Shown here: positions 16,701 through 24,101 of the stretch, in pieces
Layout of the letters: the number at the start of each line of letters is the position of its first letter
Position numbering within the stretch: the first letter of the stretch is position 1
DNA from: UBA525 sp964589765
GTDB taxonomy: Archaea; Nanobdellota; Nanobdellia; Woesearchaeales; UBA525
Assembly (NCBI GenBank): GCA_964589765.1
Contig: CAZPUM010000008.1
Span: forward strand, 1-49,170
Reading direction: 5' to 3'
Length of the DNA stretch: 49,170 bases
Notes under the pieces: model-generated
What the model was told of the DNA's origin: nothing
Databases searched by the model: none
What the model saw: the letters and a program-made list of their open reading frames with translations, nothing else
Position numbers and translations under genes: made by a program

Positions 16701-17444
16701 ATGACCTTATATGTGCTCAAGAGGGAATACGAAGAGAGACGTCAGGCACTCATTGACAAGCTAAAAAATCAGAGTAATATGGACCCCGCAGTCCAGCATC
16801 AGCTTTATGGTGCCATAAAAGAGATTGAGAACTTTCTTCAGGCTATAGAGTTTCAAATTCATAATGAACAGGAGAGAAGCCTTAACATAGAGCTTCAGAG
16901 AGACAGGCCCAAACCATTCGTTGAGCGCACGAAAAGGTTTGCTGGCAAGGTTAAGAGTGGTACTGGAAGGGTTTTCAAGGAGAAAATTCCAGAAGTTACA
17001 GCCAAAGTAACTAAAGGCCCCCGTAGATTTTTCAAAAAAAGAAAGGAGAAGAAACTTCTCAAGAAACAGATTAGGGAGGAGATTAGGGCCAGGTTGAAAC
17101 AGATTGGTGCAGGAAATCATCTACACGAAGAGATTCCTCCTGAGCTTCCAACGGGCGATGATAATCCCTCTCTTGGGTTGAGTGGCACTGTTACGGATGT
17201 GATTGTAGGTGACTCTGAAGGTATAGAGGTTAAGGTTGAACAGCAGAAGCTGGACAGACCTGAAGACGAACCGAGGTCGGTTCCCCCCGTGGCGAGAAAG
17301 AAGAGTTTTGCCAAGAAGAAGGTGGTGGGTAAGAAATCTTCAAGGAAGAAAGCTTCTAAGAAGTCTGCTAAGAAAAAATCTGTTAAGACCTCGCGTAAAA
17401 CTGTCAAGAAAAAGGCTAAGAAGAGGCCTACTAGGAAACGCTAA
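16701..17444 (+). CDS. Coiled-coil protein with histone-H1-like lysine-rich tail
   Basis: I choose ATG 16701 (247 residues) because the Shine-Dalgarno-like GGGGGTGAGG (16685-16694) sits 6 bases before it; a GTG at 16689 lies inside that site. Residues about 1-70 form a helical/coiled-coil segment (LKREYEERRQALIDKLKNQ, IKEIENFLQAIEFQIHNEQ). Residues 75-135 are strongly basic. An acidic region follows, then a C-terminal tail of about 48 residues made almost only of Lys, Ser, Arg, Ala and Val, as in histone H1 or bacterial HctB-like proteins. I infer nucleic-acid binding; no globular domain is recognised. Confidence 0.7.
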   Translation: MTLYVLKREYEERRQALIDKLKNQSNMDPAVQHQLYGAIKEIENFLQAIEFQIHNEQERSLNIELQRDRPKPFVERTKRFAGKVKSGTGRVFKEKIPEVTAKVTKGPRRFFKKRKEKKLLKKQIREEIRARLKQIGAGNHLHEEIPPELPTGDDNPSLGLSGTVTDVIVGDSEGIEVKVEQQKLDRPEDEPRSVPPVARKKSFAKKKVVGKKSSRKKASKKSAKKKSVKTSRKTVKKKAKKRPTRKR

Positions 17445-17701
17445 AGTGTTTTCAGAAAGTAGTTAAGACAGTCTTTGCCGTCAAATCTTGCTTTTTTTCT
17501 AATGCTTTTTCCAAAATATAGCACGAACTCTGCATTATCGTCCAGAGGAAGGTTGCATACGGGGCATACCTTCTGTGGCATCTCCAGTTCTGCCATTCTT
17601 TCACTGATAACTTTGGATATGTTGCCCTCTTCAAGGTCTTTTTTTATCAGTTCAATATCTTTTACAGGTAAGCTTCTTATCAGTTCGGCAAGTCGGTTCA
17701 T
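17441..17701 (-). CDS. Small protein with CPVC zinc-binding-like motif
   Basis: The 86-residue protein has a helical N-terminal half (MNRLAELIRSLPVKDIELIKKD) and a C-terminal half with CPVCNLPLDDNAEFVLYFG and a later lone Cys in DGKDCLNYF. The CxxC pair suggests a zinc-knuckle or treble-clef-like fold with ligands partly outside the classic pattern. I do not recognise the family. Its start overlaps the stop of the winged-helix regulator gene by 4 bases, so the two are translationally coupled and probably act together. Its 3' end overlaps the Lys-tail gene by 4 bases. Confidence 0.7.
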   Translation of the reverse strand: MNRLAELIRSLPVKDIELIKKDLEEGNISKVISERMAELEMPQKVCPVCNLPLDDNAEFVLYFGKSIRKKARFDGKDCLNYFLKTL

Positions 17702-18339
17702 ATTATCTCCCTAAATTTTTGTTCTGGGTCATACAACACAAAGGGGTTCTTAATCAGTTGTTCATAGTAATGGTCTTTTCTGGTAAGTCCATCTTTAATC
17801 TCTTGTACCCCGTGTGTCCACGCTACAATCCTCACCTCTTTTCCCTCAGCATACATGTTTATGCTTGAGTATTTCTGTCTAATCTCATCAATCTTGTCTG
17901 TTAAAAGAAGAATTTCTATCTCGTTATCTCCCGTTTTAAGGAATGCGACTCCGCAGTGTTGCATAATATCGTCTGCTGTTAGGAGATATTTCAGAAGAGC
18001 AACCTGGTCTCTTTGGTTTTTCAGAAACAACACTGAGAGTATCATGCTCTGAATGTCTGTGGGGTGGTAGATTTGGGTTTCTGCAAACCTGTGTTTGGCA
18101 AGTGATAGCTGGACAGCGGGTCTTTTCAGAGTGAAAAGTCTTTTTGGTTTCCCAAATGTTTCTTTGGCTTCCTTTGTTGTATCAAGAAAGCCGTATGCCT
18201 CCATCAATTTCAGTTGTTGAGTGACATTGGGAAGACTTGTTTTTGCGGCCTTTGCGATCCCGGCTGCGCTTTTATTTCCCGTTGCAACTGCTTGGAGTAT
18301 GTTCCACTTACTGCCTTGAAAAAGGCTCTCCTTCCCCAT
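17698..18339 (-). CDS. Winged-helix transcription regulator with C-terminal effector-like domain
   Basis: Residues about 8-75 form an ArsR/MarR-type winged helix (KWNILQAVATGNKSAAGIAKAA, LPNVTQQLKLMEAYGFLD, GKPKRLFTL). Residues about 95-205 form an alpha/beta domain (GVAFLKTGDNEIEILLLTDKIDEIRQKYSSIN) resembling the nucleotidyltransferase-like sensor domains of archaeal HTH proteins. The gene is divergent from the glycogen operon and shares with it a 200-base control region rich in TTAACAA sites, which makes it the obvious candidate regulator. A TATA-like TTAATATA box (about 18364-18370) lies 26 bases before the ATG, so the mRNA is leaderless. Confidence 0.75.
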   Translation of the reverse strand: MGKESLFQGSKWNILQAVATGNKSAAGIAKAAKTSLPNVTQQLKLMEAYGFLDTTKEAKETFGKPKRLFTLKRPAVQLSLAKHRFAETQIYHPTDIQSMILSVLFLKNQRDQVALLKYLLTADDIMQHCGVAFLKTGDNEIEILLLTDKIDEIRQKYSSINMYAEGKEVRIVAWTHGVQEIKDGLTRKDHYYEQLIKNPFVLYDPEQKFREII

Positions 18340-18372
18340 ATTGTGTGTTTAAAGGGTGCTTGTATATTAATC

Positions 18373-18437
18373 TTGTTATAAATTATTAACGAATTTTTTT
18401 GTTTTAATTAACAACTTAGAAAATTAACAATTTGTTA
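18373..18437. promoter_or_regulatory. Cluster of TAACAA/TTGTTA operator-like half-sites
   Basis: The divergent region contains TTGTTA (18373-18378), TTAACGAA (18386-18393), TTAACAA (18408-18414) and the perfect palindrome TAACAATTTGTTA (18425-18437). The sites flank the regulator's TATA-like box on one side and precede the glycogen operon promoter on the other. This fits repeated binding of a dimeric winged-helix protein, most likely the regulator at 17698-18339. Binding is inferred, and the AT-rich background raises the chance of coincidental matches. Confidence 0.45.
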
Positions 18438-18480
18438 TTTTATGACTTAGAACTGGCATAACTGCCGTGTATGTAGCATA

Positions 18481-18492
18481 GCTTTATAAAAG
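18481..18492 (+). promoter_or_regulatory. TATA-like box of the glycogen operon
   Basis: GCTTTATAAAAG predicts transcription start near 18513. This argues against the upstream ATG at 18500 and for the GTG starts at 18539/18542, which follow a GGGGG ribosome-binding-like stretch. Confidence 0.5.
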
Positions 18493-18541
18493 AGCTTAAG
18501 TGTTCTCGACTACAGATAAAACTACCGGAAGGGGGAAAGTG

Positions 18542-19783
18542 GTGAGAATACTAATGCTGGGCTGGGAGTTCCCACCTTACTTCGCAGGAGGAGTGGGAAC
18601 TGTATGTTATGAACTAACTCGTGGGCTGGCAAGAAAGGGTGTTGATGTGACTTATATAATGCCGCACGGTCCGGACGATGTCTCAAGTGAACACGTAAGA
18701 CTATTGGTGGCAGACCGCGAGATGCAAAAGGTCAAAACAATCAGAGTTGGTTCAACAGTTACCCCCTATGTCAGCAAAGAAGAGTATGCATGGAACATGC
18801 AGAATATACCTAACCTCATGGGCAGAAGAACAGGTAAACTGTACGGGGATGACCTTCTCCAGGAGGTCCACCGCTTTGCTGCAGCTGTCTGTGCAATTGC
18901 TCAGGAAGAGGATTTTGATGTTATTCACGCACACGACTGGACGACAATCCCTGCAGCGCTTGCTCTTAAAAAATTAACAGGAAAACCTGTTGTTCTTCAT
19001 GTTCACATAACTGAGTTTGACAAAACAGGAGGAGAACACGCAGACCCAGAAGTCTATGCAATTGAGCACAAGGGATTCCACAACGCGGATATCGTGATTG
19101 CGGTAAGCAACTTCGTGAAACGGAGATTGATGAATCAGTACTATGTTCCCGAGGATAAAATTCGTGTTGTTCACAACGCTGTTGAATTCGATCACAAACA
19201 ACTGGAGATTATTCCAGAAAGAATAGGAGACAACGACAAGATTGTTCTATTTCTTGGAAGAGTAACTCTTCAGAAAGGGCCTGACTACTTTCTAGATGCC
19301 GCTCAAAAAGTGTTACAGTTGATGCCAAACGTCAAGTTTGTAATGGCGGGTTCTGGAGACATGCTACCAAGAATGATAGAGAAAGCAGCCAACCTGGGTA
19401 TAGGCCACAAAGTGATATTCCCTGGTTTCGTAAGCAGGTCCGAAGGAGATCGACTCTACAGAATGGCAGACCTTTTTGTCATGCCCAGCGTAAGTGAGCC
19501 ATTTGGTATAGTTCCTCTTGAGGCCATGCGTCAGGGAACTCCTGCAATTGTAAGCAAGCAATCAGGAGTCAGCGAAGTTATTCATCACGCGCTGAAGGTT
19601 GACTTCTGGAATGTTGACGATTTAGCAAACAAAATAGTTGCGTCTCTAACCTATGGAGACCTGCATAACACACTGAAACATCAGGGAACTATAGAGGTAC
19701 AGAGTTTCACATGGGAAACCCCTGCTGAGCACTGTATCAGAATATACGAAGAAGCATCAAGAATGCTGGTTGTTGGAGGATAG
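18542..19783 (+). CDS. GT4-family glycosyltransferase, glycogen synthase-like
   Basis: The protein begins VRILMLGWEFPPYFAGGVGT, the first strand and glycine loop of a GT-B fold, which supports GTG 18542 (or 18539) over the ATG at 18500. The middle shows VIHAHDWTTIPAALALKK and VVLHVHITEFDK. The C-terminal domain has LFLGRVTLQKGPDYFLDAA, FVMAGSGDM and PSVSEPFGIVPLEAMRQGTPAIVSKQSGVSE, where the EPFG...E pair is the retaining GT4 nucleotide-sugar/catalytic motif. I infer a glucan synthase or glucosyltransferase on glycogen. It is followed two bases later by the GH57 gene, so they form one operon. Confidence 0.85.
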   Translation: MRILMLGWEFPPYFAGGVGTVCYELTRGLARKGVDVTYIMPHGPDDVSSEHVRLLVADREMQKVKTIRVGSTVTPYVSKEEYAWNMQNIPNLMGRRTGKLYGDDLLQEVHRFAAAVCAIAQEEDFDVIHAHDWTTIPAALALKKLTGKPVVLHVHITEFDKTGGEHADPEVYAIEHKGFHNADIVIAVSNFVKRRLMNQYYVPEDKIRVVHNAVEFDHKQLEIIPERIGDNDKIVLFLGRVTLQKGPDYFLDAAQKVLQLMPNVKFVMAGSGDMLPRMIEKAANLGIGHKVIFPGFVSRSEGDRLYRMADLFVMPSVSEPFGIVPLEAMRQGTPAIVSKQSGVSEVIHHALKVDFWNVDDLANKIVASLTYGDLHNTLKHQGTIEVQSFTWETPAEHCIRIYEEASRMLVVGG

Positions 19784-19785
19784 AT

Positions 19786-21042
19786 ATGGTAAGTATTTGC
19801 TTTTACTTTCAAGTTCACCAGCCATACAGACTCAGAAATTATACTATTTTCGAGATAGGAAAAAATCCTAACTACTGGGATGATTCTAAAAACAAGGAAA
19901 TAATGGTAAAGGTCGCGAACAAATGCTACCTGCCAACAAATAAACTTCTTCTGGAACTATTACAACAGCACCCTGAGTTCAGAATAAGTTTTAGCATATC
20001 TGGGGTTGCGCTAGAACAGATGAGAGAATACATGCCTGATGTTCTGGCAAGTTTCCAAAGACTGGCAGCAACAGGTCGTGTTGAGTTTATATCAGAAACT
20101 TACTATCACAGTCTTTCTTTCCTTTACAGCAAGGAAGAGTTCAACGAACAGGTTGAGCTACACAAAAAGACGATAAAAGAGCTTTTCGGTCAGGAACCAA
20201 AAGTATTCAGGAACACAGAGTTAATTTACAACAATGAACTGGCAAACCATGTAGAAAAACTTGGTTTCAAAGCGATAATCGCAGAGGGATGGGACCCTGT
20301 TCTGGGTTGGAGAAGCCCCAATTTTGTATACAGAAGTAAAACAACGGATAACCTAAAGCTTTTGATGAAAAACTATAAGTTATCCGACGATGTAGCATTT
20401 AGATTCTCTAACAAAGGGTGGAATGAATGGCCTTTGACAGTAGAGAAGTATGTTCGCTGGTTAAATGAAGTCAATGGAACTGGAAACGTAATCAATCTGT
20501 TTATGGACTACGAAACTTTCGGAGAGCACCAATGGGAGGACACAGGAATTTTCAACTTTATGAGAGCTCTCCCAGGGGAATTTCTGAAACATCCTGATAA
20601 TGATTTCAAAACAGTTAGTGAAGCGGCAACAATCTATCCTGCTATGGATGAAGTTGACTGCCACAATTTTGTATCCTGGGCTGATTTGGAGAGAGATACA
20701 ACCGCTTGGTTGGGCAATGCAATGCAACAAGGCGCTATCAGAGAGCTTTACAATATAGGAGACGCAGTGAAAAGATCAGGCGACCAACAACTGATTGATA
20801 ACTGGAGACGCCTGACAACAAGCGACCACTTTTACTACATGTGTACCAAGTGGTTCTCTGACGGAGATGTCCACAAGTATTTCAGTCCTTATGAAAGTCC
20901 TTATGAGGGGTACATAGCCTTCATGAATGTGTTAAATGATCTTGCAATACGTGCAAAGGCGAGTCTGTCAAAAGATACAGGCAACAGGCTGGTAAGTGAC
21001 CAGCCAAGTAGTCACCTTTACGCTGTAGGTCAAGGTCGATAA
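19786..21042 (+). CDS. GH57-family alpha-glucan enzyme (amylase or branching enzyme)
   Basis: The 418-residue protein has the GH57 conserved regions: HQP near residue 11 (FYFQVHQPYRL), the putative nucleophile Glu in FRNTELIYNNE (about residue 147), and the acid/base Asp region FMDYETFGEHQW (about 239-250). The C-terminal helical region has ADLERDTTAWLGN and FYYMCTKWFSDGDVHKYFSPYESPYEGY. Known for GH57: alpha-amylase, 4-alpha-glucanotransferase or glycogen branching. No other branching enzyme is visible in this cluster, so branching is possible. It starts 2 bases after the GT4 stop. Confidence 0.88.
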   Translation: MVSICFYFQVHQPYRLRNYTIFEIGKNPNYWDDSKNKEIMVKVANKCYLPTNKLLLELLQQHPEFRISFSISGVALEQMREYMPDVLASFQRLAATGRVEFISETYYHSLSFLYSKEEFNEQVELHKKTIKELFGQEPKVFRNTELIYNNELANHVEKLGFKAIIAEGWDPVLGWRSPNFVYRSKTTDNLKLLMKNYKLSDDVAFRFSNKGWNEWPLTVEKYVRWLNEVNGTGNVINLFMDYETFGEHQWEDTGIFNFMRALPGEFLKHPDNDFKTVSEAATIYPAMDEVDCHNFVSWADLERDTTAWLGNAMQQGAIRELYNIGDAVKRSGDQQLIDNWRRLTTSDHFYYMCTKWFSDGDVHKYFSPYESPYEGYIAFMNVLNDLAIRAKASLSKDTGNRLVSDQPSSHLYAVGQGR

Positions 21043-21053
21043 AAATTCAAAAC

Positions 21054-21063
21054 AGTTATAAAT
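21054..21063 (+). promoter_or_regulatory. Internal TATA-like box before the DUF5752 pair
   Basis: GTTATAAATG in the 54-base gap after the GH57 gene predicts a transcript beginning close to the ribosome-binding site GGGGTGAGG (21086-21094). The DUF5752-GT3-GDE half of the cluster can therefore probably be transcribed separately. Confidence 0.5.
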
Positions 21064-21096
21064 GCGACCCGCAAGGGTAGGAGAAGGGGTGAGGTA

Positions 21097-21675
21097 ATGG
21101 CAGCAAGAAAGAAAGCCACAAAAAAATCTACTCGCAAAAAAGCAGCAAGAAAGAAGGCTGTGAAGCGCTCTACAAAGAAAAAAGCCGCTAAGAAGACTGT
21201 AAAGTCTACTCGTAAGAAGGCGGTTAAGAAGTCTACTCGTAAGAAAGTAGCTCGTAAGAAGGCGGTTAAGAAGTCTACTCGTAAGAAAGTAGCTCGTAAG
21301 AAGGTGGCTAAGAAGTCTACTCGTAAGAAAGTAGCTCGTAAGAAGGTGGCTAAGAAAACAGCCAAGAAGAAACCTGCAAAAACAAAACCTTCAAGCAGGC
21401 AAAGAGTGTACAATCTGACCAGAGAGGTTCCTGAGTATCAATATTTTGTACTGGCTAACGGTAAGCCTGTGAAACACGTAGCAGAATTGGCAAGTATTCT
21501 TGACCAGCTTGAAGACCATGTGTTTCATCATCACGTCTCAGCTGACAAGAATGATTTCCACAACTGGGTAAAGGACGTGTTTGAGGACATAGAGCTTGCA
21601 CGTAAGATGGCCGGTGCGAGTGACAAGAAGCATCTGCAACTTGTAATCTACAAGCACATGGCTGGTCACGATTAG
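21097..21675 (+). CDS. DUF5752-like domain with N-terminal histone-H1-like polylysine tail
   Basis: Residues 1-100 consist almost only of Lys, Arg, Ala, Thr, Ser and Val in repeated STRKKVARKKVAKK units, like the tail of histone H1 or chlamydial Hc proteins. Residues 105-192 form a compact domain with HVFHHHVSADKNDFHNWVKD and FEDIELARKM, which resembles DUF5752: a His-containing strand, then NDFxxW, then LAxxM. The start is ATG 21097, 2 bases after GGGGTGAGG. It lies in the glycogen gene cluster with a second DUF5752-like protein directly downstream. I infer that the tail binds DNA, RNA or another polyanion and that the domain recruits a glycogen-related partner. No function is known to me. 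Confidence 0.8.
   Translation: MAARKKATKKSTRKKAARKKAVKRSTKKKAAKKTVKSTRKKAVKKSTRKKVARKKAVKKSTRKKVARKKVAKKSTRKKVARKKVAKKTAKKKPAKTKPSSRQRVYNLTREVPEYQYFVLANGKPVKHVAELASILDQLEDHVFHHHVSADKNDFHNWVKDVFEDIELARKMAGASDKKHLQLVIYKHMAGHD
21205..21357 (+). repeat. 42-bp in-frame tandem repeats in the lysine tail
   Basis: Three consecutive 42-bp units (21232-21273, 21274-21315, 21316-21357) each encode STRKKVARKK plus AVKK, VAKK and VAKK. A shorter 27-bp copy (21205-21231) precedes them. The units are nearly identical in nucleotides, including synonymous positions, which indicates recent expansion by slippage or recombination rather than protein-level selection alone. Confidence 0.9.
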
Positions 21676-21704
21676 GTCTGAGGGAATCAATTGGGGGTGA
21701 GGAC

Positions 21705-22313
21705 GTGGATATACCACATGAAAAGCAGTTTCATTTCAGTGATGGCTCATCAGTAGCTAGTCTTGACGAGTTAAGGAACAGGATAGAACACCTAAGTTAT
21801 CAGGAATTCTATAAACACGTAAATGCAGAGAAAAATGACTTTGCATCTTGGGTTAGACATGTTCTTCAGGACCCAAAGCTCGCTTCGGACATGGAAAAAG
21901 TCTCCAGTATTGTAGAGACAGTAGAGATTCTAAATGATTATCTACACCCGAGAGCAGCGACGGCTGTTGGTGACATACAGTCTCAGATTGAAGAACAACA
22001 AGATGTTCATCCACCGATGGACCTTGAAGAGGTACCAACTACCAGACCCGCAGAGAATGCTGAACCTGCTGACCTGAAAGTGATTGAAGAGTCTATTGAC
22101 TCCGAGTCTACTATCGAAGAGCCAGCAACTCTTGACGAGCATGCTCGTAATGAAGAGTTAGGTGAAGAGAGGCCTGAAGAGAAATCTTTTGAGGATAAGT
22201 TTACACTTTCTGCCCATGAAAAGAAAATGCTGGTTGTTAAAGACTTTATTTTTGGAATGATATTCGGTCTGATAATCGGTCTGATTCTTGGGAGGATAAT
22301 CACCTTAGGGTGA
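21705..22313 (+). CDS. DUF5752-like domain with acidic linker and C-terminal membrane anchor
   Basis: Residues about 8-78 form a second DUF5752-like domain (FYKHVNAEKNDFASWVRHVLQ, PKLASDM), clearly paralogous to the preceding protein. Residues 90-165 are a low-complexity, Glu/Asp/Pro-rich linker. Residues 181-201 form one hydrophobic helix (FGMIFGLIIGLILGRIITLG), so the protein is tail-anchored with the domain in the cytoplasm. The start is GTG 21705 directly after GGGGGTGAGG (21693-21702). The stop overlaps the Shine-Dalgarno (GGGTGAG) of the glycogen synthase gene 6 bases downstream, so the two are coupled. I infer a membrane adaptor for glycogen metabolism. Confidence 0.75.
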   Translation: MDIPHEKQFHFSDGSSVASLDELRNRIEHLSYQEFYKHVNAEKNDFASWVRHVLQDPKLASDMEKVSSIVETVEILNDYLHPRAATAVGDIQSQIEEQQDVHPPMDLEEVPTTRPAENAEPADLKVIEESIDSESTIEEPATLDEHARNEELGEERPEEKSFEDKFTLSAHEKKMLVVKDFIFGMIFGLIIGLILGRIITLG

Positions 22314-22319
22314 GTCCTC

Positions 22320-24101
22320 ATGGCCGAAACAGAAAATCCGGTTGCCAAACTCCTTTTTGAGATTTCATGGGAGGTCTGCAATAAAGTGGGAGGAATCCAC
22401 ACTGTTGTAAGAAGTAAGCTTCCCTTCATAAAAAAAAAATATGAGAACTATGTCTGTATAGGACCCGCAGTTGGGCTACACAGGCACGAGTTCGATGCAA
22501 GAACTGCGCCCAGTGAGTGGCAAGAAGTTTTTCATGTTCTTGAGAACCGGGGAATAATATGTCATTATGGTGTTTGGTTGGCTCCAGGTGAGCCGGATGT
22601 AATTCTTATAGATTTTGAAGGTTTGAAAAACCTTTCTGATGAGCTGAAAGGAAAATACTGGGAGCATTTTCAGATAGATTCCATCAATTCAAGATGGGAT
22701 TTTGTCGAACCCATGTTATTTTCGACAGCTGCAGGAATGGTTATTGAGGAGTTTGTCAAGAGACATCCTCAGAGAACTGTCGTACATGCTCACGAATGGA
22801 TGTCTGGATTTGCTCTTCTCCACCTAAAAATGGTTGGTGCCCATGTGGGAACGGTTTTTACAACTCACGCAACAATGCTAGGGAGAAGTATTGCGGGAGG
22901 AGGGCACCATCTCTATGACATGATTGATGATATGGACCCGAATCATTGGGCGTATAAAATGGGGGTTCAAGAAAAACACACAACAGAGGTAGCGTGTGCT
23001 CACTACTCGGATGTGTTTACAACCGTCAGCGAGATAACAGGTTTAGAAGCGGAGAAACTCTTGGGTAAAAAACCGGATGTTCTACTTTTCAACGGCTTCC
23101 AGACAGACAGGTTCCCGACATTTGAAGAGACGAGCATACGTCACAACGAAACAAGAGAGATATTAAGGGAGTTTATAGCATACAACTTTTTCCCATATTA
23201 CCAGTTTGATATAGAAAAAACTATTTTGTTTTATACCTCAGGAAGATTTGAATACGGAAATAAGGGGCTTGATGTTCTCGTACAGGCCCTGGCACAGTTA
23301 AACAAGAAGCTTGTTGAGAAACACATAAATGTTACAGTTGTGATGTTTTTCTGGGTTCTCGATATGGGACATGGTGCTGTGCGGAGAGATGTTCTTGAAA
23401 CTAAGAATTTCTACTACAATATCAAAAACTATGTCGAATGGCACAGTAAGCCCCTGATGAAAAAGATTATTCTTGACGTTCTCTGTGGTAAGGTGCCTGG
23501 CAAGGAAGATGATCAGTTCACAAGCAGTTTTATGAGAGAGCTTCACCAGGATGTATCCCACTTTAAGAGAGAAGGCCAACCCGCCATTGTGACTCATAAC
23601 ATTCCTTATAGTGAGCGCGACCCTCTGATTCAGAGTTTAACCGCTCACAATCTTCTTAACTCCTCTGAAGACAAGGTGAAAGTTGTGGTCTATCCAGGGA
23701 TCCTGGATGGTTCTGACGGCCTGTTGAATCTTCAGTACTATGATGCTGTTGTTGGAACACACTTAGGAATATTTCCAAGCAGATATGAACCCTGGGGTTA
23801 CACTCCTCTGGAGTCAGGTGTGCTTGGTGTCCCTGCCGTGACAACAGATTTGGCAGGTTTTGGGCGTTATGTTCAGGCATCCGAAGGCCCCAAAAAAGGG
23901 GTTTATGTAATTAATAGGCACAGAAAATCTCATGAAGAGATTGTCAAGGAATTATCTGAAAAAATGTTTGAATTTTTGAAATTAAATCACAACGAAAGAG
24001 TACAGGAAGGGTTTGCCGCAAAAACCCTTTCGGATTTGTGTAGCTGGAACAACTTTGGTCAGAGGTACATCCATGCGCATAACAGGTCTCTGAAAAAATG
24101 A
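22320..24101 (+). CDS. GT3-family (eukaryote-type) glycogen synthase
   Basis: The 593-residue protein starts the domain with LLFEISWEVCNKVGGIHTVVRSK, the GT3 N-terminal signature. It continues with VVHAHEWMSGFALLHLK, VFTTHATMLGRSIA, FYTSGRFEYGNKGLDVLVQAL, FFWVLDMG and FPSRYEPWGYTPLESGVLGVPAVTTDLAGFG in outline; the two Glu of the E-x7-E catalytic motif are in RYEPWGYTPLE. Known for GT3: transfer of glucose from UDP-glucose to the non-reducing ends of glycogen. The regulatory phosphorylation tail of animal enzymes is absent. Its stop overlaps the debranching gene start by 4 bases. Confidence 0.92.
   Translation: MAETENPVAKLLFEISWEVCNKVGGIHTVVRSKLPFIKKKYENYVCIGPAVGLHRHEFDARTAPSEWQEVFHVLENRGIICHYGVWLAPGEPDVILIDFEGLKNLSDELKGKYWEHFQIDSINSRWDFVEPMLFSTAAGMVIEEFVKRHPQRTVVHAHEWMSGFALLHLKMVGAHVGTVFTTHATMLGRSIAGGGHHLYDMIDDMDPNHWAYKMGVQEKHTTEVACAHYSDVFTTVSEITGLEAEKLLGKKPDVLLFNGFQTDRFPTFEETSIRHNETREILREFIAYNFFPYYQFDIEKTILFYTSGRFEYGNKGLDVLVQALAQLNKKLVEKHINVTVVMFFWVLDMGHGAVRRDVLETKNFYYNIKNYVEWHSKPLMKKIILDVLCGKVPGKEDDQFTSSFMRELHQDVSHFKREGQPAIVTHNIPYSERDPLIQSLTAHNLLNSSEDKVKVVVYPGILDGSDGLLNLQYYDAVVGTHLGIFPSRYEPWGYTPLESGVLGVPAVTTDLAGFGRYVQASEGPKKGVYVINRHRKSHEEIVKELSEKMFEFLKLNHNERVQEGFAAKTLSDLCSWNNFGQRYIHAHNRSLKK

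Noticed and set aside
18500..18541. ATG start at 18500 for the GT4 gene
   Set aside because: It precedes the predicted transcription start and adds residues before the first strand of the GT-B fold.
21205..21357. CRISPR-like direct repeats
   Set aside because: The repeats are contiguous, in frame, without unique spacers, and code for a basic tail.
21030..21413. Minus-strand repetitive frame with FLRATFLRVDFL repeats
   Set aside because: It is the reverse of the lysine-rich tandem repeats and has no promoter or ribosome-binding site.
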